A DNA stretch of 64,000 nt from Alloyangia pacifica (GCF_900116195.1 NZ_FOZW01000017.1:1-64000), one strand, 5' to 3'. Positions 41,301 to 49,659 are shown, counted from the stretch's first letter. The notes: generated from the sequence alone by a model not told the origin. Numbers and translations are program-made.

Positions 41301-41375
41301 GAGAAGAAGGACCGGATCGATCCGGACAACCCCTTCGCCGCGGCGCTCATGGGCTTCAACAAGGGCAAGTCCTGA
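38367..41375 (+). CDS. SUV3-like superfamily 2 helicase with RGG-rich tail
   Basis: This 1002-residue protein begins at once with helicase motif I (GPTNTGKTH, residues 12-20), then the DEIQ box (94-97) and the C-terminal RecA lobe ending in QIAGRAGRGMRDG. This is the pattern of mitochondrial RNA helicase SUV3 and its alphaproteobacterial relatives. After about residue 805 comes an acidic disordered stretch, then a tail of about 75 residues with RGG, RDG and KGG repeats typical of RNA-binding regions. Expected role is RNA unwinding or turnover. S4, fdxA and carD genes follow on the same strand, the S4 gene 12 bp downstream. Confidence 0.9.
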   Translation: MAQRARIAAVLGPTNTGKTHYAIERMLAHRTGMIGLPLRLLAREVYDKVVAARGPSVAALVTGEERIVPPRAQYWICTVEAMPEGMGCDFVAIDEIQLCADPERGHVFTDRLLRMRGLHETLFLGSDTMRGPISQLVKGVEFMRRDRMSQLMYSGSKKISRMQPRSAIVGFSVDNVYAIAELLRRTKGGAAVVMGALSPRTRNAQVDLYQNGDVDYLVATDAIGMGLNLDVDHVAFSSLRKFDGRRMRELQPNELAQIAGRAGRGMRDGSFGTTGEAGQIPEEWVEAITSHSFTPLKKLNWRNPQLNFGSPEALIASLEKAPDDPSLVKAREADDLMSLKSLNSQAEVRARASDPASVKLLWDVCRIPDFRGISHNEHAALLQVIYQHLHERGSIPRDFMARQVKRIDRTDGDIDALSKRLAFIRTWTYVAQRKGWVDDESHWREATRAVEDALSDALHARLTQRFVDRRTSVLMRRLKQKEALLAEVNENGEVTVEGEFVGRLEGFRFRQDAGATGQEAKTLKTASLQALAPHFHLRADRFYNAPDTEIDFTEQGGLMWGDQAVGKLVKGDDPLKPRIAVFVDDEAGADVAQKVERRLQHFIDRKIAALFEPLLAMKNDETLSGLARGFAFRLIESMGIIPRGQVADEVKQLDQDARGALRKHGVRFGQYTIFMPLLLKPAPTRLRLVLWSLSSDLDTFPEAPPPGLVTVPNMREVPMAHYTLSGYRPAGERAIRIDMLERLADMLRSEDSRGGFEAKADMLSITGMTLEQFSDLMQGLGYRAEKGERSKVRAADKVVTESSEPTGTPGEDEPVFDAAQEEEATPAAMADPAAAPEAADLVAGTEAIDDEGVAPIAETPDAVEVDDNIPEASETEILPGEAPDAALAGPETEVFYTFTWGGNRGARGGRQGGREGGRDGARDGAREGGRDGGREGGRQARGGGKGGPKGGGKPRGKGGPKGGGKGGPKGPKTFESRPEKKDRIDPDNPFAAALMGFNKGKS

Positions 41376-41387
41376 GGCGCATCGCGC

Positions 41388-41771
41388 GTGGCTGATCCGG
41401 TCTCCAAGATTCGCATCGACAAATGGCTCTGGCAGGCCCGCTTCTTCAAGACGCGGGGCCTGTCGGCCAAGGCCATCTCGGCGGGTGTCCGGGTCAACGG
41501 GCTGAACGTCTCGAAACCGGCCTTCAACGTGGGGCCGGGGGACGTTCTGACCTTCAGCCAGGCGCGCCAAGTGCGCGTGATCAAGGTCGTGGCGCTCGGC
41601 GAGCGCCGCGGCCCGGCGCCCGAGGCGCAGCAGCTCTACGAGGATCTTGATCCTCCGCAGCCGAAATCCGAGGACGACGTTCCGCCCGTGCAGCGCCTCG
41701 AAGGCAATTCTCGTCCGACCAAGCGCGACCGCAGGAAACTCGATCTTGATCGTGGCCGGGCGCTTGAATGA
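41388..41771 (+). CDS. S4-domain RNA-binding protein (Hsp15-like)
   Basis: The 127-residue protein has an S4 RNA-binding domain at about 8-65 (IRIDKWLWQARFFKTR, AGVRVNGLNVSKPA) followed by a charged tail. Hsp15-type proteins bind ribosome-associated RNA, for example stalled 50S subunits carrying nascent chains. A GTG start at 41388 follows the helicase stop by 12 bp, so the two are co-translated and may share a role in RNA handling. Confidence 0.88.
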   Translation: MADPVSKIRIDKWLWQARFFKTRGLSAKAISAGVRVNGLNVSKPAFNVGPGDVLTFSQARQVRVIKVVALGERRGPAPEAQQLYEDLDPPQPKSEDDVPPVQRLEGNSRPTKRDRRKLDLDRGRALE

Positions 41772-41820
41772 TCGCCTGTGCTGGTCTAGCTAAGCGCCTA
41801 ACAGCCTTTGAGAGACAGCA

Positions 41821-42159
41821 ATGACCTACGTCGTCACCGAGAATTGTATCGCCTGCAAATACACCGATTGCGTGGAAGTCTGCCCGGTGGACTGTTTCTA
41901 CGAAGGTGAGAACACGCTGGTCATCCACCCGGATGAATGCATCGACTGCGGCGTCTGCGAGCCGGAGTGCCCGGCGGATGCCATCCGCCCGGATACCGAG
42001 CCGGACATGGAGAAGTGGGTGGAGTTCAACCGCAAGTACGCGGAGCTCTGGCCGGTGATCATCACCAAGAAGGACCCGCTGCCCGAGGCCGAAGAGCGCG
42101 ACGGCGAGGCCGACAAGATGACCAAGTACTTCTCGGAAGCGCCCGGCGAGGGCGACTGA
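41821..42159 (+). CDS. fdxA: Ferredoxin FdxA (7Fe-8S type)
   Basis: This 112-residue ferredoxin has cysteines in the order [18 protein letters not shown] (residues 9-26) and [12 protein letters not shown] (41-52), as in bacterial ferredoxins binding one 3Fe-4S and one 4Fe-4S cluster. It is a low-potential cytoplasmic electron carrier. The C-terminal extension of about 50 residues matches the alphaproteobacterial FdxA form. It stands between the S4 gene and carD, all in the same direction. Confidence 0.93.
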   Translation: MTYVVTENCIACKYTDCVEVCPVDCFYEGENTLVIHPDECIDCGVCEPECPADAIRPDTEPDMEKWVEFNRKYAELWPVIITKKDPLPEAEERDGEADKMTKYFSEAPGEGD

Positions 42160-42470
42160 GACGGTGGAAATACCCCCGGCGCGGCCTGCGATTCGTCCCT
42201 GCCGCACCGGGACCCGCTCACGGGGGCGTGTATTGCCCCGTAACATGTTGGTTTAGAAAAACTTCTTTCCGGCCCGGGCGCTCCTAGGAAAGACGTTCAT
42301 TTTGTGCTATGTTCTGCGCCACTCATGTTGAAACCATGCACACATGACCGGGCCGGTCTGCACCCCGGGGGTTAAGCTAGTCGCGTAAAACCAGGCGAAC
42401 GGAATGCTCCGCATCCCGTCCGTCTTTCTGTCGCGTGTGCTCAAGGTTTCGCTGCTAAGGACGCTGTTGG
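42160..42470 (+). other. Leader/promoter region of carD
   Basis: 311 bp without a gene. A purine- and AT-rich zone near 42280-42330 (TTCATTTTGTGCTATGTTC) is the best promoter candidate. It leaves a leader of more than 100 nt before carD, containing a possible hairpin around GGAATGCTCC (42401-42410). AAGGA precedes the carD start. The promoter was not confirmed. Confidence 0.4.
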
Positions 42471-42980
42471 ATGACCAAGACCAAGAAGAACGAATTCCGC
42501 CCGAATGACTACGTGGTCTACCCGGCCCATGGCGTGGGTCAGATCATGTCGATCGAGGAGCAGGAAATCGCCGGCCTCACGCTGGAGCTTTTCGTGATCT
42601 CCTTCGAGAAAGACAAGATGACGCTGCGGGTTCCGACCCACAAGGCGACCGAGATCGGCATGCGCTCGCTGTCCTCCCCGGACGTGGTGAGCCAGGCGAT
42701 GAAGACCCTCAAGGGCAAGGCCAAGGTGAAGCGCGCCATGTGGTCCCGCCGTGCCCAGGAATACGAACAGAAGATCAACTCGGGTGACCTGATCGCCATC
42801 GCAGAAGTGGTGCGCGACCTGCACCGCGCCGACGACCAGCGCGAGCAGAGCTACTCCGAGCGTCAGCTCTACGAAGCCGCGCTCGAGCGCCTGACCCGCG
42901 AAGTTGCCGCCGTCAGCGGTGGCGACGAAGTGGCTGCCGCCCGCCAGGTGGACGAGGTTCTCGGCCTGCGCGCCGCCTGA
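42471..42980 (+). CDS. carD: CarD-family transcription regulator
   Basis: This 169-residue protein has the N-terminal CarD/TRCF RNA-polymerase-interaction domain (about 8-70; DYVVYPAHGVGQIMSIEEQE) and a helical C-terminal domain rich in basic residues. CarD stabilises RNA polymerase open complexes and is common in Rhodobacterales. It is preceded by a 311-bp leader and followed by a perfect terminator, so it appears to be transcribed alone or as the last gene of the helicase-S4-fdxA series. Confidence 0.95.
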   Translation: MTKTKKNEFRPNDYVVYPAHGVGQIMSIEEQEIAGLTLELFVISFEKDKMTLRVPTHKATEIGMRSLSSPDVVSQAMKTLKGKAKVKRAMWSRRAQEYEQKINSGDLIAIAEVVRDLHRADDQREQSYSERQLYEAALERLTREVAAVSGGDEVAAARQVDEVLGLRAA

Positions 42981-43006
42981 TCGCATCGACCTCCCGTCGC
43001 ATTTTT

Positions 43007-43037
43007 AAGGGCTGTCCCCGCAGGGACAGCCCTTTTT
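43007..43037. terminator. Intrinsic terminator of carD
   Basis: AAGGGCTGTCCC (43007-43018) and GGGACAGCCCTT (43023-43034) form a perfect 12-bp stem with a 4-nt loop, followed by a T tract. ATTTTT on the other side means it can also act on the minus strand. Confidence 0.92.
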
Positions 43038-43248
43038 CATTCTTGATGACCTAGCGCTGCTGGGTGAGGGGCGCTGTCACGTGGCGCGACGCACGAGGGC
43101 CGGGCCGCGAGAGCGGGGCGGCCGGCGGGGCGCTGCGTCCGTCGGCCCCGCCGCGCAAATATGGCTGCGCGACCGCGGGCTCGGAGGGCGGTGCCGCGGG
43201 ATCCCGCTGCTCTGCGGCTTGTTCCGGCGTCCCGCCTCAGGGCTCCGG

Positions 43249-44577
43249 TCAGTGCAGTTTCAGCTTGGGCCGGATGCGGCTGGAGGCACCGCCGAGCAGC
43301 GCGCCCAGCGTGGCGCGCCAGGTGCCCAGCACCGACTTGCGGTGGAGGAAATGCAGCGAGCGGTAGGCGCGGCGGGCCAGCCAACCCTCGATGGTGATCG
43401 TGCCGATGGCCTTGCCCATCAGCGAGCCGACGGCGCCCTCGTTGCTGATCGCCACCAGCGAGCCATGGTCGGCGTAGGAGAACTCTTTCAGCGGCTTGCC
43501 AGCGATCTGTGCCAAGATCTGGCGCTCCATGAACTCGGCTTGTTGCGTGGCGACCTGCGCGCGCGGCGGCAGCGAGCTCTCCTTGGCGGGCCAAGGGCAA
43601 TCGGCACAGTCTCCGAGGGCGTAGATCCGGTCATCCGCGAGGGTCTGCAGGGTGGGCCGTACCTTGAGCCGTCCCAGGCTGCCGGTCTCGAAGCCTTCGA
43701 GCTGGCCGACCACCTCGGGCGCGCGCACGCCGGCCGCCCAGACCGTCAGGTTCGAGCTGAGCACCGTGCCGTCGGCGAGGTGGACCGCGCCGGGCTCGAT
43801 ACGGGCCACCTTGGCGCCGGTCTGCACGTCGATGTGCAACTCGCGCAGGTGCCGTTCGACCTTGGCCGAGATGTTCTCGGGCAGGGCGCCCAGCACGCGC
43901 GGTGCGGCTTCGAGCACGCGGATGGTCACCGCATCGGGGCGGCGCACCTTGTGGATGCCGTTGCGGGCGAACTGCCCGGCGGCCTCGCGCAGCTCTGCGG
44001 CGAGCTCGACGCCGGTGGCACCGGCACCGATGATGGTCAACTCGAGCTTGTCGTTGCTCGTGCACAGCGCGCCGGTCTGAAAGCGCAGGAAGAGGTTCAG
44101 CAGTTCTGCCTGCAGCCGTTTGGCCTGGCTCGGCGTGTCGAGCATCATGCAGTGCTCGGCGACGCCCGGCGTGCCGAAGTCGTTGGAGCGGCTTCCGATG
44201 GCCAGCACGAGGATGTCGTAGGGCAGGGCGCGCTTGGGCGCGAGCGGGCGGTTGGCTGGGTCGTTCACCGCCTGCAGCTGCACGAGGCGCTTTTCGCGGT
44301 CGATGCCGACGAAGCGGCCGAGGCGGAAGTTGTATTCGTTCCGGTGCGAGTGCTCGAGCAGGCTGATCTCCTCGTCGAACCCCTTGGTACCGGCGGCGAA
44401 CTCGTGCAGCGAGGGCTTCCACATGTGCGAGAGGTTTTCGTCCACCAGGGTGATCTCGGCCTTGCCGGCATGGCCGAGGCGGCGGCTGAGGCGGGTGGCG
44501 AGGTTCAGCCCGGCGGTGCCGGCACCTACGATGACGATCCGGGGCGGCTTGGGGGTCTGCTGGGAGGTCTGGGGCAT
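43249..44577 (-). CDS. NDH-2-like NAD(P)/FAD oxidoreductase
   Basis: The product has about 442 residues and two Rossmann folds: the FAD site GAGTAGLNLATRL near the N-terminus and the NAD(H) site GAGATGVELAAELRE near 175. The YALGDCADCPW motif near 320 binds FAD. This is the type II NADH dehydrogenase family, single-subunit, non-proton-pumping, attached to the membrane by a C-terminal amphipathic region. The start at 44577 (MPQTSQQ) is uncertain; an ATG at 44595 is equally open and neither has a good ribosome binding site. Sulfide:quinone oxidoreductase relatives cannot be fully excluded. Confidence 0.85.
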   Translation of the reverse strand: MPQTSQQTPKPPRIVIVGAGTAGLNLATRLSRRLGHAGKAEITLVDENLSHMWKPSLHEFAAGTKGFDEEISLLEHSHRNEYNFRLGRFVGIDREKRLVQLQAVNDPANRPLAPKRALPYDILVLAIGSRSNDFGTPGVAEHCMMLDTPSQAKRLQAELLNLFLRFQTGALCTSNDKLELTIIGAGATGVELAAELREAAGQFARNGIHKVRRPDAVTIRVLEAAPRVLGALPENISAKVERHLRELHIDVQTGAKVARIEPGAVHLADGTVLSSNLTVWAAGVRAPEVVGQLEGFETGSLGRLKVRPTLQTLADDRIYALGDCADCPWPAKESSLPPRAQVATQQAEFMERQILAQIAGKPLKEFSYADHGSLVAISNEGAVGSLMGKAIGTITIEGWLARRAYRSLHFLHRKSVLGTWRATLGALLGGASSRIRPKLKLH

Positions 44578-44821
44578 GGTCGAGGCTATTCGCATCTTGG
44601 AGCCGGAGGGCGGGACGTGGCCGGCGCCGCGTGCGCGGGTCTTGGTCCACCTCAGGCGCGCTCCGCTTAGCCCAATGCTGCAGGTGCAGCATCCGCGAAA
44701 TGCCGATGCGTAATGACAATCGCGCGAGGTGATATGTCGCACGCGGCAATTTGCCTCAATTTTAAGCTATCCGCATGGGAATGAAGGGATTTTCCCCTGG
44801 ATTGTATGCCGTGGGATACCT

Positions 44822-46693
44822 TCAGGCCACGTCTTCGCGCTGCGCTTCCAGCGCTTCGAACAGTGCCGTCTCGAGATCTTTTTCCAACTCGCGGGCGCGC
44901 CTCACGTAGGCCGAGTTCTGCGACGGATGCGTGTTCGGGTCCCACAGCGTGGCAAGTTCGCGCATGGTTTCGCGGTCGTGGTGGTAGAAGGTTTCCTCGG
45001 CGATGGCGGCCTCGTAGTCGCTCAGCCCGGCCTGCTCGAGCACATAGCGCCCGGCCCGCAGCGAACTGTCGAACATCTCGCGCACGATCTTGTCCGCACC
45101 GGCCTGGTAGAGCTCGTAGACATGGGTGCGGTCGCGGGCGCGGGCGACGATGAAAATGTCCGGGCGGATGCGCTTGGCGAAGCGCACCAGCTTGGTCGTG
45201 GCCTTGGGATCGTCGAGCGCGGCGACCAGCACCTTGGCCCGGGAGATGCCCGCGGCGTGCAGCAGTTCGGGGCGGGTGGGGTCGCCGAAGAAGCCCTTCA
45301 CCCCGAACTTCCGCATCAGCTCGATGGTCTGCATGTCGTGGTCGATCACCACGGTCTTGAAGCCGGCGCTCTGCACCAGCCGGTTGACGATCTGCCCGAA
45401 GCGCCCGATCCCCACGAGGATGATCGGCCCCTCGCGGTCGATCTTGTCGTCGGGGCGCTTCTCGGCCTTTTCCTCGAACTTCCCCGAGAGCTTGTCGTAG
45501 AGGATGAAAAGCGCCGGGGTGATCAGCATCGAGAGGGCCACCACCATGAGCAGCCGCTGTCCGAAGACCTGCGTCATGACGTTCTGCTGCAGGGCGAAGG
45601 AAATCAGCACGAAGCCAAACTCGCCCGCCTGCGCCAGCGACAGGGTGAAGAGCATCCGGTCGCGGCCACGCAGGTGGAAGAGCCCGCCCAGCACGTAGAG
45701 GATCGCGCCCTTCAGCAGGATCAGTCCCAGCGTGATGCCGAGCAGCAGGAAGGGCTCGCGGAGGAAGTCCGCGAAGTTGAGCCCGGCGCCCACGGTAATG
45801 AAGAAAAGCCCCAGCAGCAGCCCCTTGAAGGGCTCGATGTCGCTCTCGAGCTGGTGGCGGAATTCCGAGTTGGCCAGAACGACCCCTGCGAGGAATGTGC
45901 CGAGCGCGGGTGACAGGCCGACGAGTCCCATCAGGAAGGCAATGCCGACGACGATGAGCAGCGCCACGGCGGTGAACATCTCCGGCAGGTGCGAGGCATT
46001 GATGTGCCGGAACAGCGGCCGCGCGCCGTAGATGCCCGCGACGATGATCAGCGCAATTGCGCCCAGCGTCACCAGCGCCACTGCCCAGCCCGGAAGACCG
46101 GCCACCAGCGACATGCCGTGCCCGCCGCCATGGTCGCCCTCGGGCAGCTGGACGGCGCCGTCGGTGCCGAGCGAGGCGGCGATGGGCGCGCCGAGCAGCG
46201 GCATCAGGATCAGCATCGGGATCACCGCGATGTCCTGCGTCAGCAGCACCGAGAAGGCCGAGCGCCCTCCGGCGGTCTGCATCAGCCCCTTTTCCGACAG
46301 GGTCTGCAGCACGATGGCGGTGGAGGAGAGGGCAAAGACCATCCCGGCGGCGAGCGCGGTGGTCCAGACACTGCCCAGCCCCATGACCACCGCGGTCACC
46401 GCCGCCATGGTCAGCAGGATTTGCAGCCCCCCGAGACCGATCAGCCGGTGCCGCATGTCCCAAAGCGCGCGCGGCTCCAGCTCCAGCCCGATGATGAAGA
46501 GCATCATCACCACGCCGAACTCGGCGAAGTGGCGCAGGTCATCGGTGTGCGACACGAGGTGCAGCCCCGGCCCGATGATGATCCCGGCGAGCAGGTAGCC
46601 CAGCACCGAGCCCAGTCCCAGCCGCGTTGCGATGGGTACCGCGACCACTGCCGCGGCGAGGTAGATCGAGGCCTGAAAGAGCGCGCTTTCCAT
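44822..46693 (-). CDS. KefB/KefC-type potassium/proton antiporter with TrkA-N domain
   Basis: This 623-residue protein has an N-terminal cation/proton antiporter domain of about 12 helices (1-385), including the EFGVVMMLFIIGLELEP segment, and a cytosolic TrkA-N nucleotide-binding domain (about 415-535; VGIGRFGQIVNRL). Kef-type systems release potassium and acidify the cell to protect against electrophiles, controlled by glutathione adducts. The start at 46693 removes a 32-residue non-homologous extension. No kefF/kefG accessory gene is adjacent. The SAM-II-controlled metZ is divergent. Confidence 0.88.
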   Translation of the reverse strand: MESALFQASIYLAAAVVAVPIATRLGLGSVLGYLLAGIIIGPGLHLVSHTDDLRHFAEFGVVMMLFIIGLELEPRALWDMRHRLIGLGGLQILLTMAAVTAVVMGLGSVWTTALAAGMVFALSSTAIVLQTLSEKGLMQTAGGRSAFSVLLTQDIAVIPMLILMPLLGAPIAASLGTDGAVQLPEGDHGGGHGMSLVAGLPGWAVALVTLGAIALIIVAGIYGARPLFRHINASHLPEMFTAVALLIVVGIAFLMGLVGLSPALGTFLAGVVLANSEFRHQLESDIEPFKGLLLGLFFITVGAGLNFADFLREPFLLLGITLGLILLKGAILYVLGGLFHLRGRDRMLFTLSLAQAGEFGFVLISFALQQNVMTQVFGQRLLMVVALSMLITPALFILYDKLSGKFEEKAEKRPDDKIDREGPIILVGIGRFGQIVNRLVQSAGFKTVVIDHDMQTIELMRKFGVKGFFGDPTRPELLHAAGISRAKVLVAALDDPKATTKLVRFAKRIRPDIFIVARARDRTHVYELYQAGADKIVREMFDSSLRAGRYVLEQAGLSDYEAAIAEETFYHHDRETMRELATLWDPNTHPSQNSAYVRRARELEKDLETALFEALEAQREDVA

Positions 46694-46844
46694 GTCAGTC
46701 CCGTGCCTGTTTCCGTCTGCCCTTGCCCGCGCATGATGGGGCGGGAACGCGCGGAATGACAAGCGCCCCCGGTGCGCGCCCGACATCACGTGACATTCGG
46801 GCAGGCCGCCTGATCCGCAGTTTCCGCCAGGGCCGTGCTCACGC

Positions 46845-46873
46845 TTGACCGATGCGCCGCAGAAGCGTATTTC
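46845..46873 (+). promoter_or_regulatory. Putative promoter of the SAM-II-metZ transcript
   Basis: A -35 element TTGACC (46845-46850), a 17-nt spacer and a -10-like TATTTC (46868-46873) would start transcription near 46880, exactly where the riboswitch P1 stem begins. This agreement is the main support. Confidence 0.6.
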
Positions 46874-46879
46874 ACGCGC

Positions 46880-46931
46880 CGTGGCGATTTGTTGACGGAT
46901 TGCGGGCCACGTAAAACATTCCGCTAAAAGG
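46880..46931 (+). promoter_or_regulatory. SAM-II riboswitch upstream of metZ
   Basis: P1 arms CGTGGC (46880-46885) and GCCACG (46906-46911) enclose GATTTG and a loop, followed by TAAAACATTCC and the hallmark CGCTAAAAGG (46922-46931). This is the SAM-II H-type pseudoknot that binds S-adenosylmethionine in alphaproteobacterial metA/metZ leaders. It is located at the predicted transcript start, 92 nt before the metZ start codon, with a terminator in between. SAM binding is expected to lower metZ expression. Confidence 0.92.
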
Positions 46932-46942
46932 TCGGACGAGAG

Positions 46943-46976
46943 AGCCCCTTTCGCTTGACCGCGGACGGGGCTTTTT
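46943..46976 (+). terminator. Intrinsic terminator between the SAM-II riboswitch and metZ
   Basis: AGCCCC (46943-46948) and GGGGCT (46967-46972) form a stem with an 18-nt loop, followed by TTTTC. It begins 11 nt after the riboswitch and 47 nt before the metZ start, implying transcriptional attenuation rather than only SD masking. Confidence 0.8.
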
Positions 46977-47023
46977 CATTTCCGGCGCAACGGGATGGCC
47001 GGGACACAGAAAGGTGGAAGACC

Positions 47024-48208
47024 ATGGCAGATTTCAAGAAGGCATCGCGAACCGAACTGGTGCACGGCGGAACGAAGCGCAGCCAGTGGGGGGAGCTGAG
47101 CGAGGCGATCTTCCTCACCCAGGGCTTTGCCTACGACAGCGCCGAGCAGGCCGAGGCGCGCTTCATCAAGACCGAGGCGGATGAGTACATCTACGCCCGC
47201 TACGGCAATCCCACCGTTGCCATGTTCGAGGAACGCATCGCGCTGCTGGAAGGCGCCGAGGATGCCTTTGCCACCGCCTCGGGCATGGCCGCCGTCTCGG
47301 GCGCGCTGACCGCCATGCTGAAGGCCGGCGACCGCGTCGTCGCGGCCCGCGCGCTCTTCGGCTCCTGCCTTTACGTGCTGGAAACCATCCTGACCCGCTT
47401 CGGTGTCGAGGTGGTCTTCGTCGATGGGGCCGATCTGGCCCAATGGGAAGAGGCGCTGAAGCCGGGCGCGGAACTGGTCTTCTTCGAGAGCATGTCGAAC
47501 CCGACGCTGGAGCTGGTGGACGTGGAAGCCGTCTCGAAGCTCGCGCATGCAGTTGGTGCCAAGGTCGTGGTCGACAACGTCTTCTCGACCCCGGTCTACA
47601 GCCGTGCCATCGAGCAGGGCGCCGACGTGGTGGTCTACTCGGCCACCAAGCACATCGACGGCCAGGGCCGCACGCTGGGCGGGGTGATCCTCGGCTCGCG
47701 CGAGATCATCCGCGGCGTCATCGAGCCCTACATGAAGCACACCGGCGGCTCGATGAGCCCCTTCACCGCCTGGGTCATGCTCAAGGGTCTGGAGACCATC
47801 GACCTGCGCGTACGTGCGCAGACCGCCTCGGCCGAAGCCATCGCCAAGGCGGTCATCGGCCATCCCAAGGTGACCCGCGTCAGCTACCCGGGGCTGGAGA
47901 GCCACCCGCAGCACGAGCTGGCGCAGCGCCAGCTCGGGGCAGGGGGCACGATGGTCGCCTTCGAGATTGAAGGCGGAAAAGAGGCAGCCTTCCGTTTCTG
48001 CAACGCGCTGAAGGTGATCCTGATCTCCAACAACCTCGGCGATGCCAAGTCGATCGCCACGCATCCTGCCACGACGACCCACCAGCGCCTCTCCCCGGAG
48101 CAGCGCCAAGGGCTTGGAATTGGGGACGGTTTGATCCGTCTTTCGGTCGGCATCGAGGACACCGGGGATCTTGTTGCAGATATTCAACAAGCCCTTGACG
48201 TTGCGTAA
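47024..48208 (+). CDS. metZ: O-succinylhomoserine sulfhydrylase MetZ
   Basis: This 394-residue PLP enzyme of the Cys/Met metabolism family makes homocysteine from O-succinylhomoserine and sulfide in the direct sulfhydrylation route. The PLP lysine lies in YSATKHIDGQGR and other marks are YARYGNPT and the SNPTLELVD-type strand (FESMSNPT). The SAM-II leader fixes its role in methionine synthesis; cystathionine gamma-synthase activity is the alternative. AAGGTGGAAG precedes ATG 47024; the frame reaching back to 46955 crosses the terminator. A terminator follows 10 nt after the stop. Confidence 0.95.
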   Translation: MADFKKASRTELVHGGTKRSQWGELSEAIFLTQGFAYDSAEQAEARFIKTEADEYIYARYGNPTVAMFEERIALLEGAEDAFATASGMAAVSGALTAMLKAGDRVVAARALFGSCLYVLETILTRFGVEVVFVDGADLAQWEEALKPGAELVFFESMSNPTLELVDVEAVSKLAHAVGAKVVVDNVFSTPVYSRAIEQGADVVVYSATKHIDGQGRTLGGVILGSREIIRGVIEPYMKHTGGSMSPFTAWVMLKGLETIDLRVRAQTASAEAIAKAVIGHPKVTRVSYPGLESHPQHELAQRQLGAGGTMVAFEIEGGKEAAFRFCNALKVILISNNLGDAKSIATHPATTTHQRLSPEQRQGLGIGDGLIRLSVGIEDTGDLVADIQQALDVA

Positions 48209-48217
48209 TAATCAGGC

Positions 48218-48252
48218 GGCTAGGGGAAATAACGTTTGCCCTAGCCACATTT
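48218..48252 (+). terminator. Terminator of metZ
   Basis: GGCTAGGG (48218-48225) and CCCTAGCC (48239-48246) pair with a 13-nt loop, followed by ACATTTTTG. It separates metZ from folE2. Confidence 0.82.
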
Positions 48253-48371
48253 TTGCCCGCAATAGATGATCCATAAGAGTAGTGGTGCCCGTATAAGGGT
48301 CGTAAATGGTGGTTTTTTCGGTAAAACATCCTAAGTACGTTGGAACGAACCCCCGCCTCGGAGGGCAGGAC

Positions 48372-49472
48372 ATGAATGTGTATTCGCCGGTAGTTGACCG
48401 TAACCCAAGCCGTGATGACGCAGAGGCAGCGCTTGCCGTTCTCCGTCAATGGACCGAGGCAGCCGACGACAGTGAAATTACCGATCTCGACCCCGCACTT
48501 CTGAAACTTCTGGGGGCAGCGCAGGACTATCCGGTCTTCTCGCGCCAGTATCCCGAGGGTTTCGCCGTCGATGACGCCTACAAGACCTCGTTGCCCGACC
48601 TGCAGAACGGTCCGGCCTCGCTGATCCGTGGCGAAAATGTGCGCATCCAGCACGTCGGCATTTCGAACTTCCGCCTTCCGATCAGCTACAAGCTGAAGGA
48701 CGGCCAGTCCCTTTCCGTCGAAACCTCGGTGACCGGCACGGTCAGCCTCGAGGCCGACAAAAAGGGAATCAACATGTCGCGCATCATGCGCAGCTTCTAC
48801 ACCCATGCCGAGAAGAGCTTCAGCTTCGGCGTGATCGAGGCGGCGCTCGACGACTACAAGTCCGACCTCGAAAGCTTCGATGCGCGCATCCAGATGCGTT
48901 TCCGCTTCCCGATGAAGGTGGAGAGCCTGCGCTCGGGCCTGTCGGGCTACCAGTACTACGACATCGCGCTCGAACTGGTCGAGCAGGATGGCGTGCGCCA
49001 GCGCATTGCCCACCTCGATTACGTCTACAGCTCGACCTGCCCCTGCTCGCTGGAGCTTTCCGAGCACGCTCGCCAGTTCCGTGGCCAGCTCGCCACGCCG
49101 CACTCGCAGCGTTCGGTGGCGCGGGTCTCGGTGGTGCTGAACGACGACAGCGACGACTGCCTGTGGTTCGAGGACCTCGTGGGCCTGTGTCGCACCGCGG
49201 TGCCGACCGAGACGCAGGTCATGGTCAAGCGCGAGGACGAGCAGGCATTTGCCGAGCTCAACGCCGCCAACCCGATCTTCGTCGAGGATGCCGCGCGCCT
49301 CTTTGCCGAGGCGATGGCCGGTGAAGAGCGGATCGGCGACTTCCGCGTGCTCTGCAGCCACCAGGAAAGCCTGCACTCGCATGACGCCGTGGCGCTGCTG
49401 ACCCAGGGCGCGACCTTCGCGCAGACCAGCCTCGATCCGACGCTCTTCCCGAGCCTGATCCATCAGGGCTGA
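48372..49472 (+). CDS. folE2: GTP cyclohydrolase FolE2 (type IB)
   Basis: FolE2 converts GTP to 7,8-dihydroneopterin triphosphate, the first step of folate synthesis (and a route to queuosine). It is the metal-flexible alternative to zinc-dependent FolE. The 366-residue product shows the family cysteine motif STCPCSLELS with the catalytic Cys, preceded by the SNFRLPISY region and followed by the ATPHSQRS strand. The start at 48372 has GGGCAGGAC before it; the frame runs upstream 22 codons. A strong terminator follows. No zinc-responsive operator was identified. Confidence 0.93.
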   Translation: MNVYSPVVDRNPSRDDAEAALAVLRQWTEAADDSEITDLDPALLKLLGAAQDYPVFSRQYPEGFAVDDAYKTSLPDLQNGPASLIRGENVRIQHVGISNFRLPISYKLKDGQSLSVETSVTGTVSLEADKKGINMSRIMRSFYTHAEKSFSFGVIEAALDDYKSDLESFDARIQMRFRFPMKVESLRSGLSGYQYYDIALELVEQDGVRQRIAHLDYVYSSTCPCSLELSEHARQFRGQLATPHSQRSVARVSVVLNDDSDDCLWFEDLVGLCRTAVPTETQVMVKREDEQAFAELNAANPIFVEDAARLFAEAMAGEERIGDFRVLCSHQESLHSHDAVALLTQGATFAQTSLDPTLFPSLIHQG

Positions 49473-49532
49473 CGCCGGGGCCTCCGCGCCCGGGCGCTGC
49501 CCGAGGCTGCCGCAAGATTTGGCACTTCCCCG

Positions 49533-49560
49533 ATGCCGCCGGTCACTCCGGCGGCATTTT
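49533..49560 (+). terminator. Terminator of folE2
   Basis: ATGCCGCCGG (49533-49542) and CCGGCGGCAT (49548-49557) form a 10-bp stem with a 5-nt loop followed by TTTT. Confidence 0.88.
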
Positions 49561-49659
49561 GCTGCACTGCGGAAATTTTCCGGCGCACGTTCATGATTTC
49601 CATGCGGGGAGGGGGCATGCTGGGACCGGGAGGGCAGGCAACCCACCGGAGGTCTTCGT

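Noticed and set aside
46955-47023. Longer MetZ starting at 46955
   Set aside because: The extension would cover the terminator stem and lacks a ribosome binding site and homology; 47024 has both.
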